The notes beneath the pieces were generated by a model that was not told the DNA's origin, did no database searches, and worked only from the letters and a program-made list of their open reading frames with translations. Of a DNA stretch of 17,259 nucleotides, positions 1 to 6,556 are shown piece by piece. Origin of the DNA: Prevotellaceae bacterium UBA4336 (GTDB lineage Bacteria > Bacteroidota > Bacteroidia > Bacteroidales > Bacteroidaceae); contig DGTM01000005.1 of assembly GCA_002394305.1 (NCBI GenBank), positions 1 to 17,259 of the forward strand, written 5' to 3'. Each line of letters opens with the position of its first letter. Position 1 is the stretch's first letter. A program made the translations under genes and the position numbers.

Positions 1-2
1 AT

Positions 3-416
3 CGGGATGGACTGCCAGAGGAAGCTCTGATTACAAAGAATTCAGAGACGGGAACTATCCGTATATCAAATCCTCTTCTAACCGCCGCAGACCTTGTGCA
101 GTATCAGCAACATGTGGGTGGATTGTCGCGAGTCGCCACCATACTTGAAGAACTTTCAGAGCAGATTGACATTAATAATCAGTTTGCGCCACTTGCAACT
201 TATGTGAAAAAGGTTGTATGGCAACGACTTGGCTATATACTTGAAAATGTTGTCGGGGAAAAGAAGTTAGCAGATAAATTGTATGAACAGCTTCGAGCAT
301 CTTTGGGTTATCTTAAATATCAACCTTTGAGCACATCGGCAGAAGATAATCCATCATCCAGAGACAGCCGATGGAAGATACACGTAAATGTAGAAATAGA
401 AACAGACGATATATGA
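3..416 (+). CDS. Type IV toxin-antitoxin AbiEi-like antitoxin, C-terminal part
   Basis: This reading frame is open from the first bases of the window to a TGA at 414-416, so the gene begins upstream and only about 137 C-terminal residues are visible. The stretch around ISNPLLTAADLVQY followed by GGLSRVATILEEL resembles the C-terminal region of AbiEi-family antitoxins, where a strand-like segment leads into a helical region. In type IV AbiE systems this protein represses its own operon through an N-terminal winged helix, which lies outside the window, and counteracts the AbiEii nucleotidyltransferase. The assignment rests mainly on the next gene, an unmistakable AbiEii that overlaps it by ATGA, the usual arrangement of this pair. 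A GTG at 96 could be read as a start, but the frame is open and conserved-looking before it. Confidence 0.75.
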   Translation, partial: RDGLPEEALITKNSETGTIRISNPLLTAADLVQYQQHVGGLSRVATILEELSEQIDINNQFAPLATYVKKVVWQRLGYILENVVGEKKLADKLYEQLRASLGYLKYQPLSTSAEDNPSSRDSRWKIHVNVEIETDDI

Positions 417-1216
417 TAAACAGAACAGCTATACAACAGTGGAGCGAGCATGCTCCCTGGATAGATAATGCACAGATAGAGCAAGACTTGATTATCTGTC
501 GTGCCTTGGTTTCCATCTTTAGCGATGAGTTCTTGGCATCGCAGTTGGCATTCCGAGGAGGAACAGCCTTGCATAAACTATATCTCTCGCCTCAGCCTCG
601 ATATAGTGAGGACATTGACTTGGTTCAGATTACTCCTGGACCTATCAAGCCTATTATGTATCGATTGGGAGAAGTTTTTGATTGGCTACCAGATAGAGTA
701 ACCAAGCAGAAGCGATACAATAATACAATGCTGTTCCGCGTGGAGTCTGAAATACCGCCAACGGTACAGATACGTCTGAAAATTGAAATTAATTGCTTCG
801 AACATTTCAACGTACTTGGACTGACAAAGATTCCGTTCAAAGTGGAGAACTCATGGTTTACGGGTGAAGCAGAACTGACGACCTATCATTTCGAAGAACT
901 CTTGGGAACCAAACTTCGTGCCCTTTATCAGCGCAAGAAAGGCCGTGACCTCTTTGACCTTTATATCGCTTTACAGCGCAAGGAAGTGGATGTTGATAAA
1001 GTCCTTCAATGCTACATGAAATATATGGAGTTTGTCGTTGACAAGGCTCCGTCCTATAAGCAGTTTGTCAATAACATGCAAGAGAAGATGGCAGATTCTG
1101 AGTTCACCAACGATATGCAATCCCTTCTGCGTCCAGGCATATCATTCAATGCAAGCGATGCTTACCCTCTTATATATGAAACTTTTATAGATAAGATGGA
1201 AGGAAAGAGAGTGTAA
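413..1216 (+). CDS. AbiEii-family nucleotidyltransferase toxin (type IV TA system)
   Basis: The 267-residue product carries all the expected motifs of the AbiEii/DUF1814 nucleotidyltransferase fold. These are GGTALHK at 49-55, SEDIDL at 65-70 with the acidic pair D67 and D69, LKIEIN at 122-127, and KLRALYQRKKGRDLFDLY at about 167-184. Family members such as AbiEii/MenA-type toxins transfer nucleotides to an RNA target and cause reversible growth arrest or phage abortive infection; the target here cannot be read from sequence. The start chosen is the ATG at 413, because it overlaps the antitoxin stop as ATGA and gives the normal family N-terminus. An in-frame ATG at 371 would add 14 basic residues from inside the antitoxin gene and is less likely. 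No frameshift or lost key residue is seen, so the toxin looks functional. Confidence 0.88.
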   Translation: MINRTAIQQWSEHAPWIDNAQIEQDLIICRALVSIFSDEFLASQLAFRGGTALHKLYLSPQPRYSEDIDLVQITPGPIKPIMYRLGEVFDWLPDRVTKQKRYNNTMLFRVESEIPPTVQIRLKIEINCFEHFNVLGLTKIPFKVENSWFTGEAELTTYHFEELLGTKLRALYQRKKGRDLFDLYIALQRKEVDVDKVLQCYMKYMEFVVDKAPSYKQFVNNMQEKMADSEFTNDMQSLLRPGISFNASDAYPLIYETFIDKMEGKRV

Positions 1217-1242
1217 TGAAGTCACGATATAATTAATAGAGT

Positions 1243-2493
1243 ATGAATGTAGAATCAATAATTGGCATTATTGCCGGAATCTTTGGCATAGTAACTGGCT
1301 GTGCCTGGCTTCATGGAGTAATGAAGCAACATGCAAAACAAAAGACTGCATATTCTTTGCTAAAACAAATTGCAGATAAGAACTCAACTGACGTACAAAG
1401 GAGGAAGATCTTAAATAAGCTTAACAAGAACAAGTTTGTGAATGGACGCATCAAGGAGTCGTATATTAATAAATTCGTTCTAAGTGGCAAAGGTATTGAA
1501 AAACTACTTCTTGAAATCTGTGTTGAAAATGAAATTGAACCAACAGAAGATTTATGCAAAGAACTGATAGATACTAAAGGTCAGTCGTTAAGAAAACAAT
1601 ATTCAGAAATAAGAGCAACGCCTATAACAAAGCAAGGAGCAGAGGAAATCCCAAACACGAAAGCAGAAGAGGTTATGCCAAAAGCAACATTAAACCAGAA
1701 AGTATTCTTTTCGCAACACCTGACAGCGTACAGTTGTTGGACAAACATCAAGCAAGCCCTTGAAGAGAACGGAATAGCATACGGTCTTCTTCCAAATACG
1801 AAGGACATATGGGTACGTGATTATATGCCAGCATATTCAAACGGACACTATGTTTCATATGTCTATAATCCTGATTACCTACAGAACGAGAAGGATAAGC
1901 AGTATATCACTGACAATGTAGAGGAGGTGTTTGACCTATCAAATGACTCTGTTACAAAAACCAAGCTTGTCATCGATGGAGGTAATGTGATTATGTGCGG
2001 TGACAAGATAATTATGACCGACAAGATTTTTGTTGAGAACTCTGGTTTCAGCAAAGAAGATGTTGCTGCAGAAATCGAAAGAGTCTTCTCTGCAAAACTT
2101 GTAGTCATTCCTTGGGACAAAGAAGAGAAATTTGGACATGCTGATGGAATGGTCCGATACGTTTCGGATAATCATGTGCTTATAAACAATTACAAAGATA
2201 TAGATCCTGAATTGAGACTAAAGATTTTGGATGCACTTAACCCATACTTTTCACAGATCTCTGAACTTGAATATGGTTCTGCACAAAGAGTTAATAGTTG
2301 GGCTCATATCAATTATCTTCAGGTTAATAATTTGATTTTTGTTCCTCAATTAGAGATACCCAGTGACAAACTTGCCATAGAGCAAATATCCAGCATTTTT
2401 CCTGATTCTACAATTATATCAGTAGAGGTAAAGGGAATAGTTAAAAAGGGGGGAGCACTAAATTGTGTATCTTGGAACTATTTTAATAATTAA
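1243..2493 (+). CDS. Membrane-anchored agmatine/peptidylarginine deiminase-family enzyme
   Basis: The 416-residue protein has three parts. Residues 5-26 form one hydrophobic membrane segment at the N-terminus. Residues about 30-115 form a charged, probably helical module that I do not recognise, followed by a linker to about 148. Residues about 150-416 match the guanidino-group-modifying enzymes (PAD_porph / agmatine deiminase, pentein fold). Visible motifs are WVRDYMP with D193, DGGN at 245-248, GHADGMVRY with H299 and D301, a segment at 351-369 like the family's N-x-Y-x-x-N...VPQ region, and GGALNC with the likely nucleophile C408. Known relatives hydrolyse the guanidine group of agmatine, free arginine derivatives or peptidyl-arginine. 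The substrate here is unknown and the N-terminal anchor is not typical of soluble agmatine deiminases. The gene starts 26 bases after the AbiEii stop and is followed 18 bases later by a small membrane protein gene, so the three may be co-transcribed. Confidence 0.82.
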   Translation: MNVESIIGIIAGIFGIVTGCAWLHGVMKQHAKQKTAYSLLKQIADKNSTDVQRRKILNKLNKNKFVNGRIKESYINKFVLSGKGIEKLLLEICVENEIEPTEDLCKELIDTKGQSLRKQYSEIRATPITKQGAEEIPNTKAEEVMPKATLNQKVFFSQHLTAYSCWTNIKQALEENGIAYGLLPNTKDIWVRDYMPAYSNGHYVSYVYNPDYLQNEKDKQYITDNVEEVFDLSNDSVTKTKLVIDGGNVIMCGDKIIMTDKIFVENSGFSKEDVAAEIERVFSAKLVVIPWDKEEKFGHADGMVRYVSDNHVLINNYKDIDPELRLKILDALNPYFSQISELEYGSAQRVNSWAHINYLQVNNLIFVPQLEIPSDKLAIEQISSIFPDSTIISVEVKGIVKKGGALNCVSWNYFNN

Positions 2494-2511
2494 TCTTTAA
2501 ACTATAATAAT

Positions 2512-2766
2512 ATGTCAGATTTAATTTCAGGTTACTTGTTCTATTCATTAGCCGTAGTAGCATTAATTGTCATTGTAGGTGGAGGTATCTATCTTATATT
2601 ACGTCCATTGGTTTTATGGTATTTTAAAATATACTCGATAGAGACTGAATTAAAAGAGAATAATGCATTATTAAGAGGAATTCTTGATGAATTGTCTAAA
2701 AATAATATCCAAACGCCATCCTCTAACCAACCAAAAGAAGACTATAGCAAGTATATGCACAGGTAA
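2512..2766 (+). CDS. Small single-pass membrane protein with C-terminal coiled coil
   Basis: This 84-residue protein has one strong hydrophobic segment at about residues 10-32. A short basic/aromatic stretch (WYFKIYSIE) and an amphipathic helix at about 42-66 (ETELKENNALLRGILDELSK) follow, suited to a coiled coil, and the tail is polar. It has no cysteine lipobox and no enzymatic motif. Similar small anchored proteins are common as hypotheticals in Bacteroidales, but I do not recognise a named family. The gene lies 18 bases downstream of the anchored deiminase on the same strand, which suggests a shared transcript and possibly a shared membrane complex. That is inference from position only. 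The reading frame is intact and AT-rich like its upstream neighbours. Confidence 0.65.
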   Translation: MSDLISGYLFYSLAVVALIVIVGGGIYLILRPLVLWYFKIYSIETELKENNALLRGILDELSKNNIQTPSSNQPKEDYSKYMHR

Positions 2767-2818
2767 ATGTGGAACTAAACCAATAGATTATGATTCATAA
2801 GTTATTGAAAATCATTGG

Positions 2819-3507
2819 TGTCCCGTTAAAATTGGGACGAGTTAAATATTAATCAAACAACCCCGGAATAAGGAGACCAAATTGCTCTTTGACATCATTG
2901 GAATAAGTCTTATCGAACAGTTCTCTGAGCGGTGTCTTGTCCGTGAGTGACATGCTGAGGATTTGCAAGACCTCATAAGTCGAGCGCTTCAACTGCATGT
3001 CATGCTGGACAATCGCCACGAGACAGTAAGCCGTAATGGCTGCGTTGATCTGTATTCTGACAGCGTTCTCCGTAGTGCCCCAGAACTTCTTAATCTTGAG
3101 GTGCTGCTTGAGCCACTTGAAGAACAGCTCTATCTGCCATCGGTTCTTGTAGAGGTCGGCTATCTGCTGTGCTGTCAAGTCCATCGCGTTGGTCAGGAAC
3201 ATGAACTCCCTGTCCTGCTCTTCGTCATAGTATCTGACGAGACGCAGATTCTCGGGATAGTCCTTGCGGCTCTTGTAGACCGTCAGTTCAATCTCTGCAT
3301 CTGTGAGTATGTTCTTAGGCATCCGACGCTTCCACCTGACACACCTGTACTGTAAGTTGCTCTTGGCTCTGACGACGAAGAAGGACTCCATCCGCTGTAT
3401 TCGGTATAGCTCCCCAAAGTTGTTCAAGTCCGTTGACTCTCCAAACCGCTCGTAAAAGACTTTATTTCAGCGATTTCAAAGAACGATTAGTCCACTTTAA
3501 CGGGACA
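2819..3507 (-). mobile_element. Internally deleted IS4-family insertion sequence with intact ends
   Basis: The element is bounded by perfect 12-bp terminal inverted repeats, TGTCCCGTTAAA at 2819-2830 and its complement TTTAACGGGACA at 3496-3507. Between them lies only the C-terminal part of a DDE transposase, so the 689-bp element is about half the length expected for this family. The left end also contains a small self-complementary stretch (GTCCC...GGGAC). No clear target-site duplication is visible in the flanking bases (CATTGG on the left, GTAGTG on the right). Because both ends survive, the copy could still be moved by a full-length relative elsewhere in the genome. Confidence 0.85.
2849..3466 (-). 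pseudogene. IS4-family transposase, C-terminal remnant
   Basis: The frame is open from just after a TGA at 3467-3469 to the TAA at 2849-2851, giving about 205 residues. It begins at VFYERFGESTD and includes the TTG at 3425-3427, which is not a convincing start. The segment YKNRWQIELFFKWLKQHLKI contains the Y-x2-R-x3-E-x6-K signature of IS4 transposases, including the catalytic Glu. The N-terminal half with the two catalytic Asp residues is missing, because the deletion joins the IS end almost directly to the middle of the gene. The product cannot be an active transposase by itself. Confidence 0.85.
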
Positions 3508-3756
3508 GTAGTGACTTGTGGTCTTCAAAGAAAACTGGTCGGGCCTCATGCCAGTTAGCCTCTGCCACCTCGTCCATCACTTAGCTGTCAGCATTATACA
3601 CTCTCAGCGTACCGCCACTCGCCATCACATAATTGCAATACTGCTCTGGCGGCAGTAGCTTGGCTCTCACCTTGAACTTCCGCCACGACAACCTATATCC
3701 GTGCTGCTGGCTTGTATGATATAGGCATCATGATATTTGTATTGCAATAGTTCCAT
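3508..3756 (-). pseudogene. Broken gene downstream of fic, cut off by the IS element
   Basis: A reading frame starts with ATG at 3754-3756, three bases after the fic stop codon, and reads MELLQYKYHDAYIIQASSTD before drifting. Conceptual correction of a one-base frameshift near 3695 continues it as LSWRKFKVRAKLLPPEQYCN and onward. An in-frame TAA then interrupts it after YNADS, and it resumes as VMDEVAEANWHEARPVFFED up to the edge of the IS element at 3507. At least one frameshift, one stop and a truncation are therefore needed to explain it. I do not recognise the family. The tight spacing to fic implies it was once translationally coupled to it. Confidence 0.55.
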
Positions 3757-3759
3757 ACG

Positions 3760-4635
3760 CTATTCTTCCTGCTCGTAATAGTAAGAGTAGTCTATGCCTT
3801 TCATAAAAATCTCACGGTCATCAATCTTGCCTGTCATCGCCCCGTTAAGCAAAGCCTTAATGTATGTCGCGTCAGTTGTACTTCTCCGCATCGCTTCCAA
3901 ATAGTGTTTCTTGTCTATCTGGCTCCAATCGACACACAGTTTTAGGCGTTTCTTAAACATCAGGTCCAGCCAGATGCGAGTAGAACGCCCATTGCCTTCC
4001 ATAAAGGGATGCGCCACGTTCATTTCTACATACTTATTGACTATCTCATCGAAAGAAGTTTCTGGCATCTGTTCAATGAGCCTTAGATTCTGCATCAGAT
4101 ATTCGGCGCGACAAAACAGCGTACCGTCTTTCCAAATGGTCTTGGTGCGTATCTGCCCGGCAAAGTCATAGAGTCCGCCGAAGAGGTAGGCATGAATCTG
4201 CTGTAGGCACTTCACCGTTCCAGGCTCCATACTGTCGAGCAAACCACTCTCTATCAGCGTGTATGCTTTTTTTTTGCTCTGTCCGTCAATGCTGTTGTCG
4301 CTATAGGTGAACCAATTGAGAAAGGCATTAGCCCGATTGTTGGGGTAGTGCGTGGCCAATGTCTGCACACCCTCCGCATCCAGCGCATCGGCCTTACGTT
4401 GCTTGCCATCAGGAGCCTCGAATTTGAAGTGGTTAGTGATACTAACCAGTTCGATGCTCTCTTTGCGGAATTTGCCCTTCAAATATTTCCAGTAGTTGCG
4501 ACACTTGGTATAATCCTCCTCATCGTTGATGGCCCGCACAATGTCCGTAGCCGAAAACCACCATTTGTTGTGCTCTTCGTCCCAAACGGCACGTACCTCA
4601 CGGTCGTTAAAAAAACGGATCGACTTTTTGCTCAT
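3760..4635 (-). CDS. Fic-domain AMP-transferase with N-terminal Bro-N-like domain
   Basis: The 291-residue protein begins with a Bro-N/antirepressor-like segment at about 5-110, including WWFSATDIVRAI and a run to NAFLNWF. The rest is a Fic domain at about 122-265 with the typical entry (LQQIHAYLFGGLYDFAGQIR) and the catalytic loop HPFMEGNGR at 209-217 (H209, E212, N214, R217). Fic enzymes usually transfer AMP from ATP to a hydroxyl side chain of a target protein; the target is unknown. I could not find a clear inhibitory (S/T)xxxE(G/N) motif in this protein or in the adjacent fragment, so its regulation is unclear. The coding strand has nine A residues at 4275-4267, encoding the lysines between the two domains. 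The gene sits between an orphan gene tail upstream and a broken gene downstream, within the accessory region. Confidence 0.88.
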   Translation of the reverse strand: MSKKSIRFFNDREVRAVWDEEHNKWWFSATDIVRAINDEEDYTKCRNYWKYLKGKFRKESIELVSITNHFKFEAPDGKQRKADALDAEGVQTLATHYPNNRANAFLNWFTYSDNSIDGQSKKKAYTLIESGLLDSMEPGTVKCLQQIHAYLFGGLYDFAGQIRTKTIWKDGTLFCRAEYLMQNLRLIEQMPETSFDEIVNKYVEMNVAHPFMEGNGRSTRIWLDLMFKKRLKLCVDWSQIDKKHYLEAMRRSTTDATYIKALLNGAMTGKIDDREIFMKGIDYSYYYEQEE

Positions 4636-4647
4636 GCCTTCACGATG

Positions 4648-4814
4648 CTAAAAGAAATTAGTATAATAGTTTGCCAGTTTATCATCCATCTCCTTCAACT
4701 TGCGAAGAACTTGGCTATAAAGCGAGTTAGCATCAGCATCCTCTTCGGACTTAAAGTGGCTTTCCATGAAAGTCTTCAAATCCTTCAGTACATTGCTTTT
4801 GCCATTCTGCGTTT
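4648..4814 (-). pseudogene. Orphan C-terminal fragment of an unknown gene upstream of fic
   Basis: Between the GH43 stop and fic there is an open stretch ending in TAG at 4648-4650. It encodes a charged helical tail, for example KTFMESHFKSEEDADANSLY and RKLKEMDDKLANYYTNFF. Its frame runs on into the GH43 gene in a shadow frame with unlikely composition, so no proper start is visible. The likeliest reading is that it is the 3' end of a gene once co-transcribed with fic (12 bases separate it from the fic start) whose 5' part was lost when the region joined the GH43 side. It is not recognisable as a known Fic antitoxin. Confidence 0.4.
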
Positions 4815-5795
4815 CTATCGCTTCCTGATTTTGTTTTTCCCGACGCCCTCGAAGGTCATCTTCACGGGCTGGATGGTGCCGTCGGGGTTGAAGATGAGGC
4901 GGTCGATGCAGGTGACGCGGTGGTTGCCGTCGCGTTCCTCGAGGGGACGGCGGTGGTAGATGATGTAGTACTCGTCCTTGCCGGGCACCTTGATGACGCT
5001 GTGATGGCCGGCACCGCGGGCGATGCTCTCGTCGCGCTGCAGGATTTTGCCCTTGAGCTCGAAGGGTCCGAAGGGTGTGTCGCTGATGGCATAGGCCACG
5101 CAGTAGTCGGGACCGGTCCATCCGCCCTGGCTCCACATGAAGTAGTACTTGCCGCCGCGCTTCAGCATGAAGGGACCTTCCACGTACTCCTTGCTGGGCG
5201 TAATCTCGTGGAACTTCTGTCCGTCTTCCCAAGGCACGATGGAGAGCAGGTCGGGGCTCAGCTTGCAGACGTTGCAATGGCGCCAGCCGCCGTAGAACAT
5301 ATAGTACTGTCCGTCGTCGTCGCGGAAGACGAACTGGTCGATGGGCTGTGCGCCGTTGACGATTTCATTGATAAGCGGTTTGCCGAGGGCATCCTTGTAG
5401 GGGCCTTCGGGCTTGTCGCTTACAGCCACGCCGATGCCGCCCACCTCGCCTTCGTGCACATCGTTGCCGCCGAAGAAGAGGTAGAACTTGTTGTTAGCCT
5501 CGATGATGGCGGGAGCCCAAAGCGCACGGCGAAGCCAGGGGATGTCAGCCTTGGTGATGACATTCTCGTGCTTAGTCCAGTTCACGAGGTCTTTGCTCGA
5601 GAAGGCGTCGAAGTGCAGCTGCTCGTCGTAGGGAGCGCTGTAGGTGGGGAAGACCCAGTACTTTCCGTCGAGGACAGCACCTTCGGGGTCGGCATACCAA
5701 CCGGGGAAGATGGGGTTGCCGCTGGTCTTTTTCTTCTTGGCATCAGCAGTCGTTGCAATGCAGCACAGGGACAGGATAATGATGAGGTGTTTCAT
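4815..5795 (-). CDS. Secreted glycoside hydrolase family 43 protein
   Basis: The 326-residue product has a signal peptide (MKHLIIILSLCCIATTADA, cleavage after residue 19) and a five-bladed beta-propeller GH43 domain. Candidate catalytic residues are D36 in WYADPEG (general base), D153 in PIDQF (pKa modulator) and E206 in YVEGPF (general acid). GHH at 263-265 fits the usual metal/substrate site. Family 43 enzymes act on arabinose- or xylose-containing plant polysaccharides, or on related galactans and arabinans; the exact substrate cannot be read from sequence. The C-terminus follows a normal family ending (FNPDGTIQPVKMTFEGV). No susC/susD pair or other carbohydrate gene lies in the window. 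It is 23 bases downstream of the glycine-zipper protein gene and probably shares its transcript. Confidence 0.9.
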   Translation of the reverse strand: MKHLIIILSLCCIATTADAKKKKTSGNPIFPGWYADPEGAVLDGKYWVFPTYSAPYDEQLHFDAFSSKDLVNWTKHENVITKADIPWLRRALWAPAIIEANNKFYLFFGGNDVHEGEVGGIGVAVSDKPEGPYKDALGKPLINEIVNGAQPIDQFVFRDDDGQYYMFYGGWRHCNVCKLSPDLLSIVPWEDGQKFHEITPSKEYVEGPFMLKRGGKYYFMWSQGGWTGPDYCVAYAISDTPFGPFELKGKILQRDESIARGAGHHSVIKVPGKDEYYIIYHRRPLEERDGNHRVTCIDRLIFNPDGTIQPVKMTFEGVGKNKIRKR

Positions 5796-5818
5796 AGAAC
5801 TGAGGGGTTTGATGGATT

Positions 5819-6550
5819 TTATTCGATGATGCCTGCCTTCTCGAGGATGGGGATGACGCGGCTGGCTTGCATGCGTTTGTCCTTATCCTTCTCGGCGTAG
5901 TATTTGTCGTGCAGTTTGGTGAGGTTGCGGCTCAGTAGAAGCTTGTCCATTAGATGGTCGTCGAGGGGCACTATGGTTGTCTGCTTCTCGTCGTCGGCAG
6001 AAGGAGCAACGATGTGGCAGACGGGATGCTTCATGGTCTTCGTGGCTTGCACTCCGCCCATGGTGCCTCCGACAATGCCTCCTGCTAAGCCTGCTACGGC
6101 TCCGCCTATTGCTCCTCCTTGTACAGCTATTGCTCCAATTGTAGCCGCCATAGCTCCCGCCATCTGGGAGGAGTTGTAATCGGCAGGCATGATGTTACTG
6201 GTGAAGACGATGTTGTAGCGGTTGATACGGGCGGCCTTGCAGAAGCCTTTACCCATAATCTGCTTGCCGCACTTCAGCCTGTGACCATTTACGAAGAGCG
6301 TCTTCCCTTGCATCGCAGCAAAGGATTTCTTCACCGTCGCGTCGGTGGCCTTGTCTCCCGTGGTCAGCTTATAGCCGCCGACTCCCCACAGGAACACATA
6401 GCCGTTCCCGTGCTTTTTGCTGTAGAGGGTGTCCAGCGGCTGCCACTTGTCGTTGACGAAGTCTTCGTATGAGTTGCAGTATCTGCATTGGCTCAGGGCA
6501 TCGGCAGCCGTGAGCAGGAGCAAGCAGAGCGATAGGAGTCGGGTGTTCAT
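5819..6550 (-). CDS. Secreted hypothetical protein with glycine-zipper segment
   Basis: The 243-residue protein has a signal peptide of about 20 residues followed by QCRYCNSYEDFVNDKWQPLD. This opening resembles secreted Bacteroidales proteins of the DUF6563 type, a recollection that needs a profile search. Residues 131-166 are a small-residue segment rich in Ala and Gly (AIGGAVAGLAGGIVGGTMGG), like a glycine zipper, which could insert into or pack against a membrane. The C-terminal part (about 195-240) is charged and helical. The gene begins six bases after the stop of the DUF4468-like gene and ends 23 bases before GH43, so the three look like one operon. Its function is unknown. Confidence 0.7.
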   Translation of the reverse strand: MNTRLLSLCLLLLTAADALSQCRYCNSYEDFVNDKWQPLDTLYSKKHGNGYVFLWGVGGYKLTTGDKATDATVKKSFAAMQGKTLFVNGHRLKCGKQIMGKGFCKAARINRYNIVFTSNIMPADYNSSQMAGAMAATIGAIAVQGGAIGGAVAGLAGGIVGGTMGGVQATKTMKHPVCHIVAPSADDEKQTTIVPLDDHLMDKLLLSRNLTKLHDKYYAEKDKDKRMQASRVIPILEKAGIIE

Positions 6551-6556
6551 TGCTGT

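Noticed and set aside
2811..3515. Target-site duplication of the IS element
   Set aside because: The flanks of the inverted ends (CATTGG and GTAGTG) do not match, so no duplication is claimed.
4648..4814. Class I Fic antitoxin upstream of fic
   Set aside because: Position would fit, but the fragment has no (S/T)xxxE(G/N) inhibitory motif and no start codon in a sensible frame.
4920..5900. Plus-strand frame opposite GH43
   Set aside because: It is antisense to a GH43 with signal peptide and all catalytic residues; the translation is Val/Ala/Leu-rich and lacks motifs.
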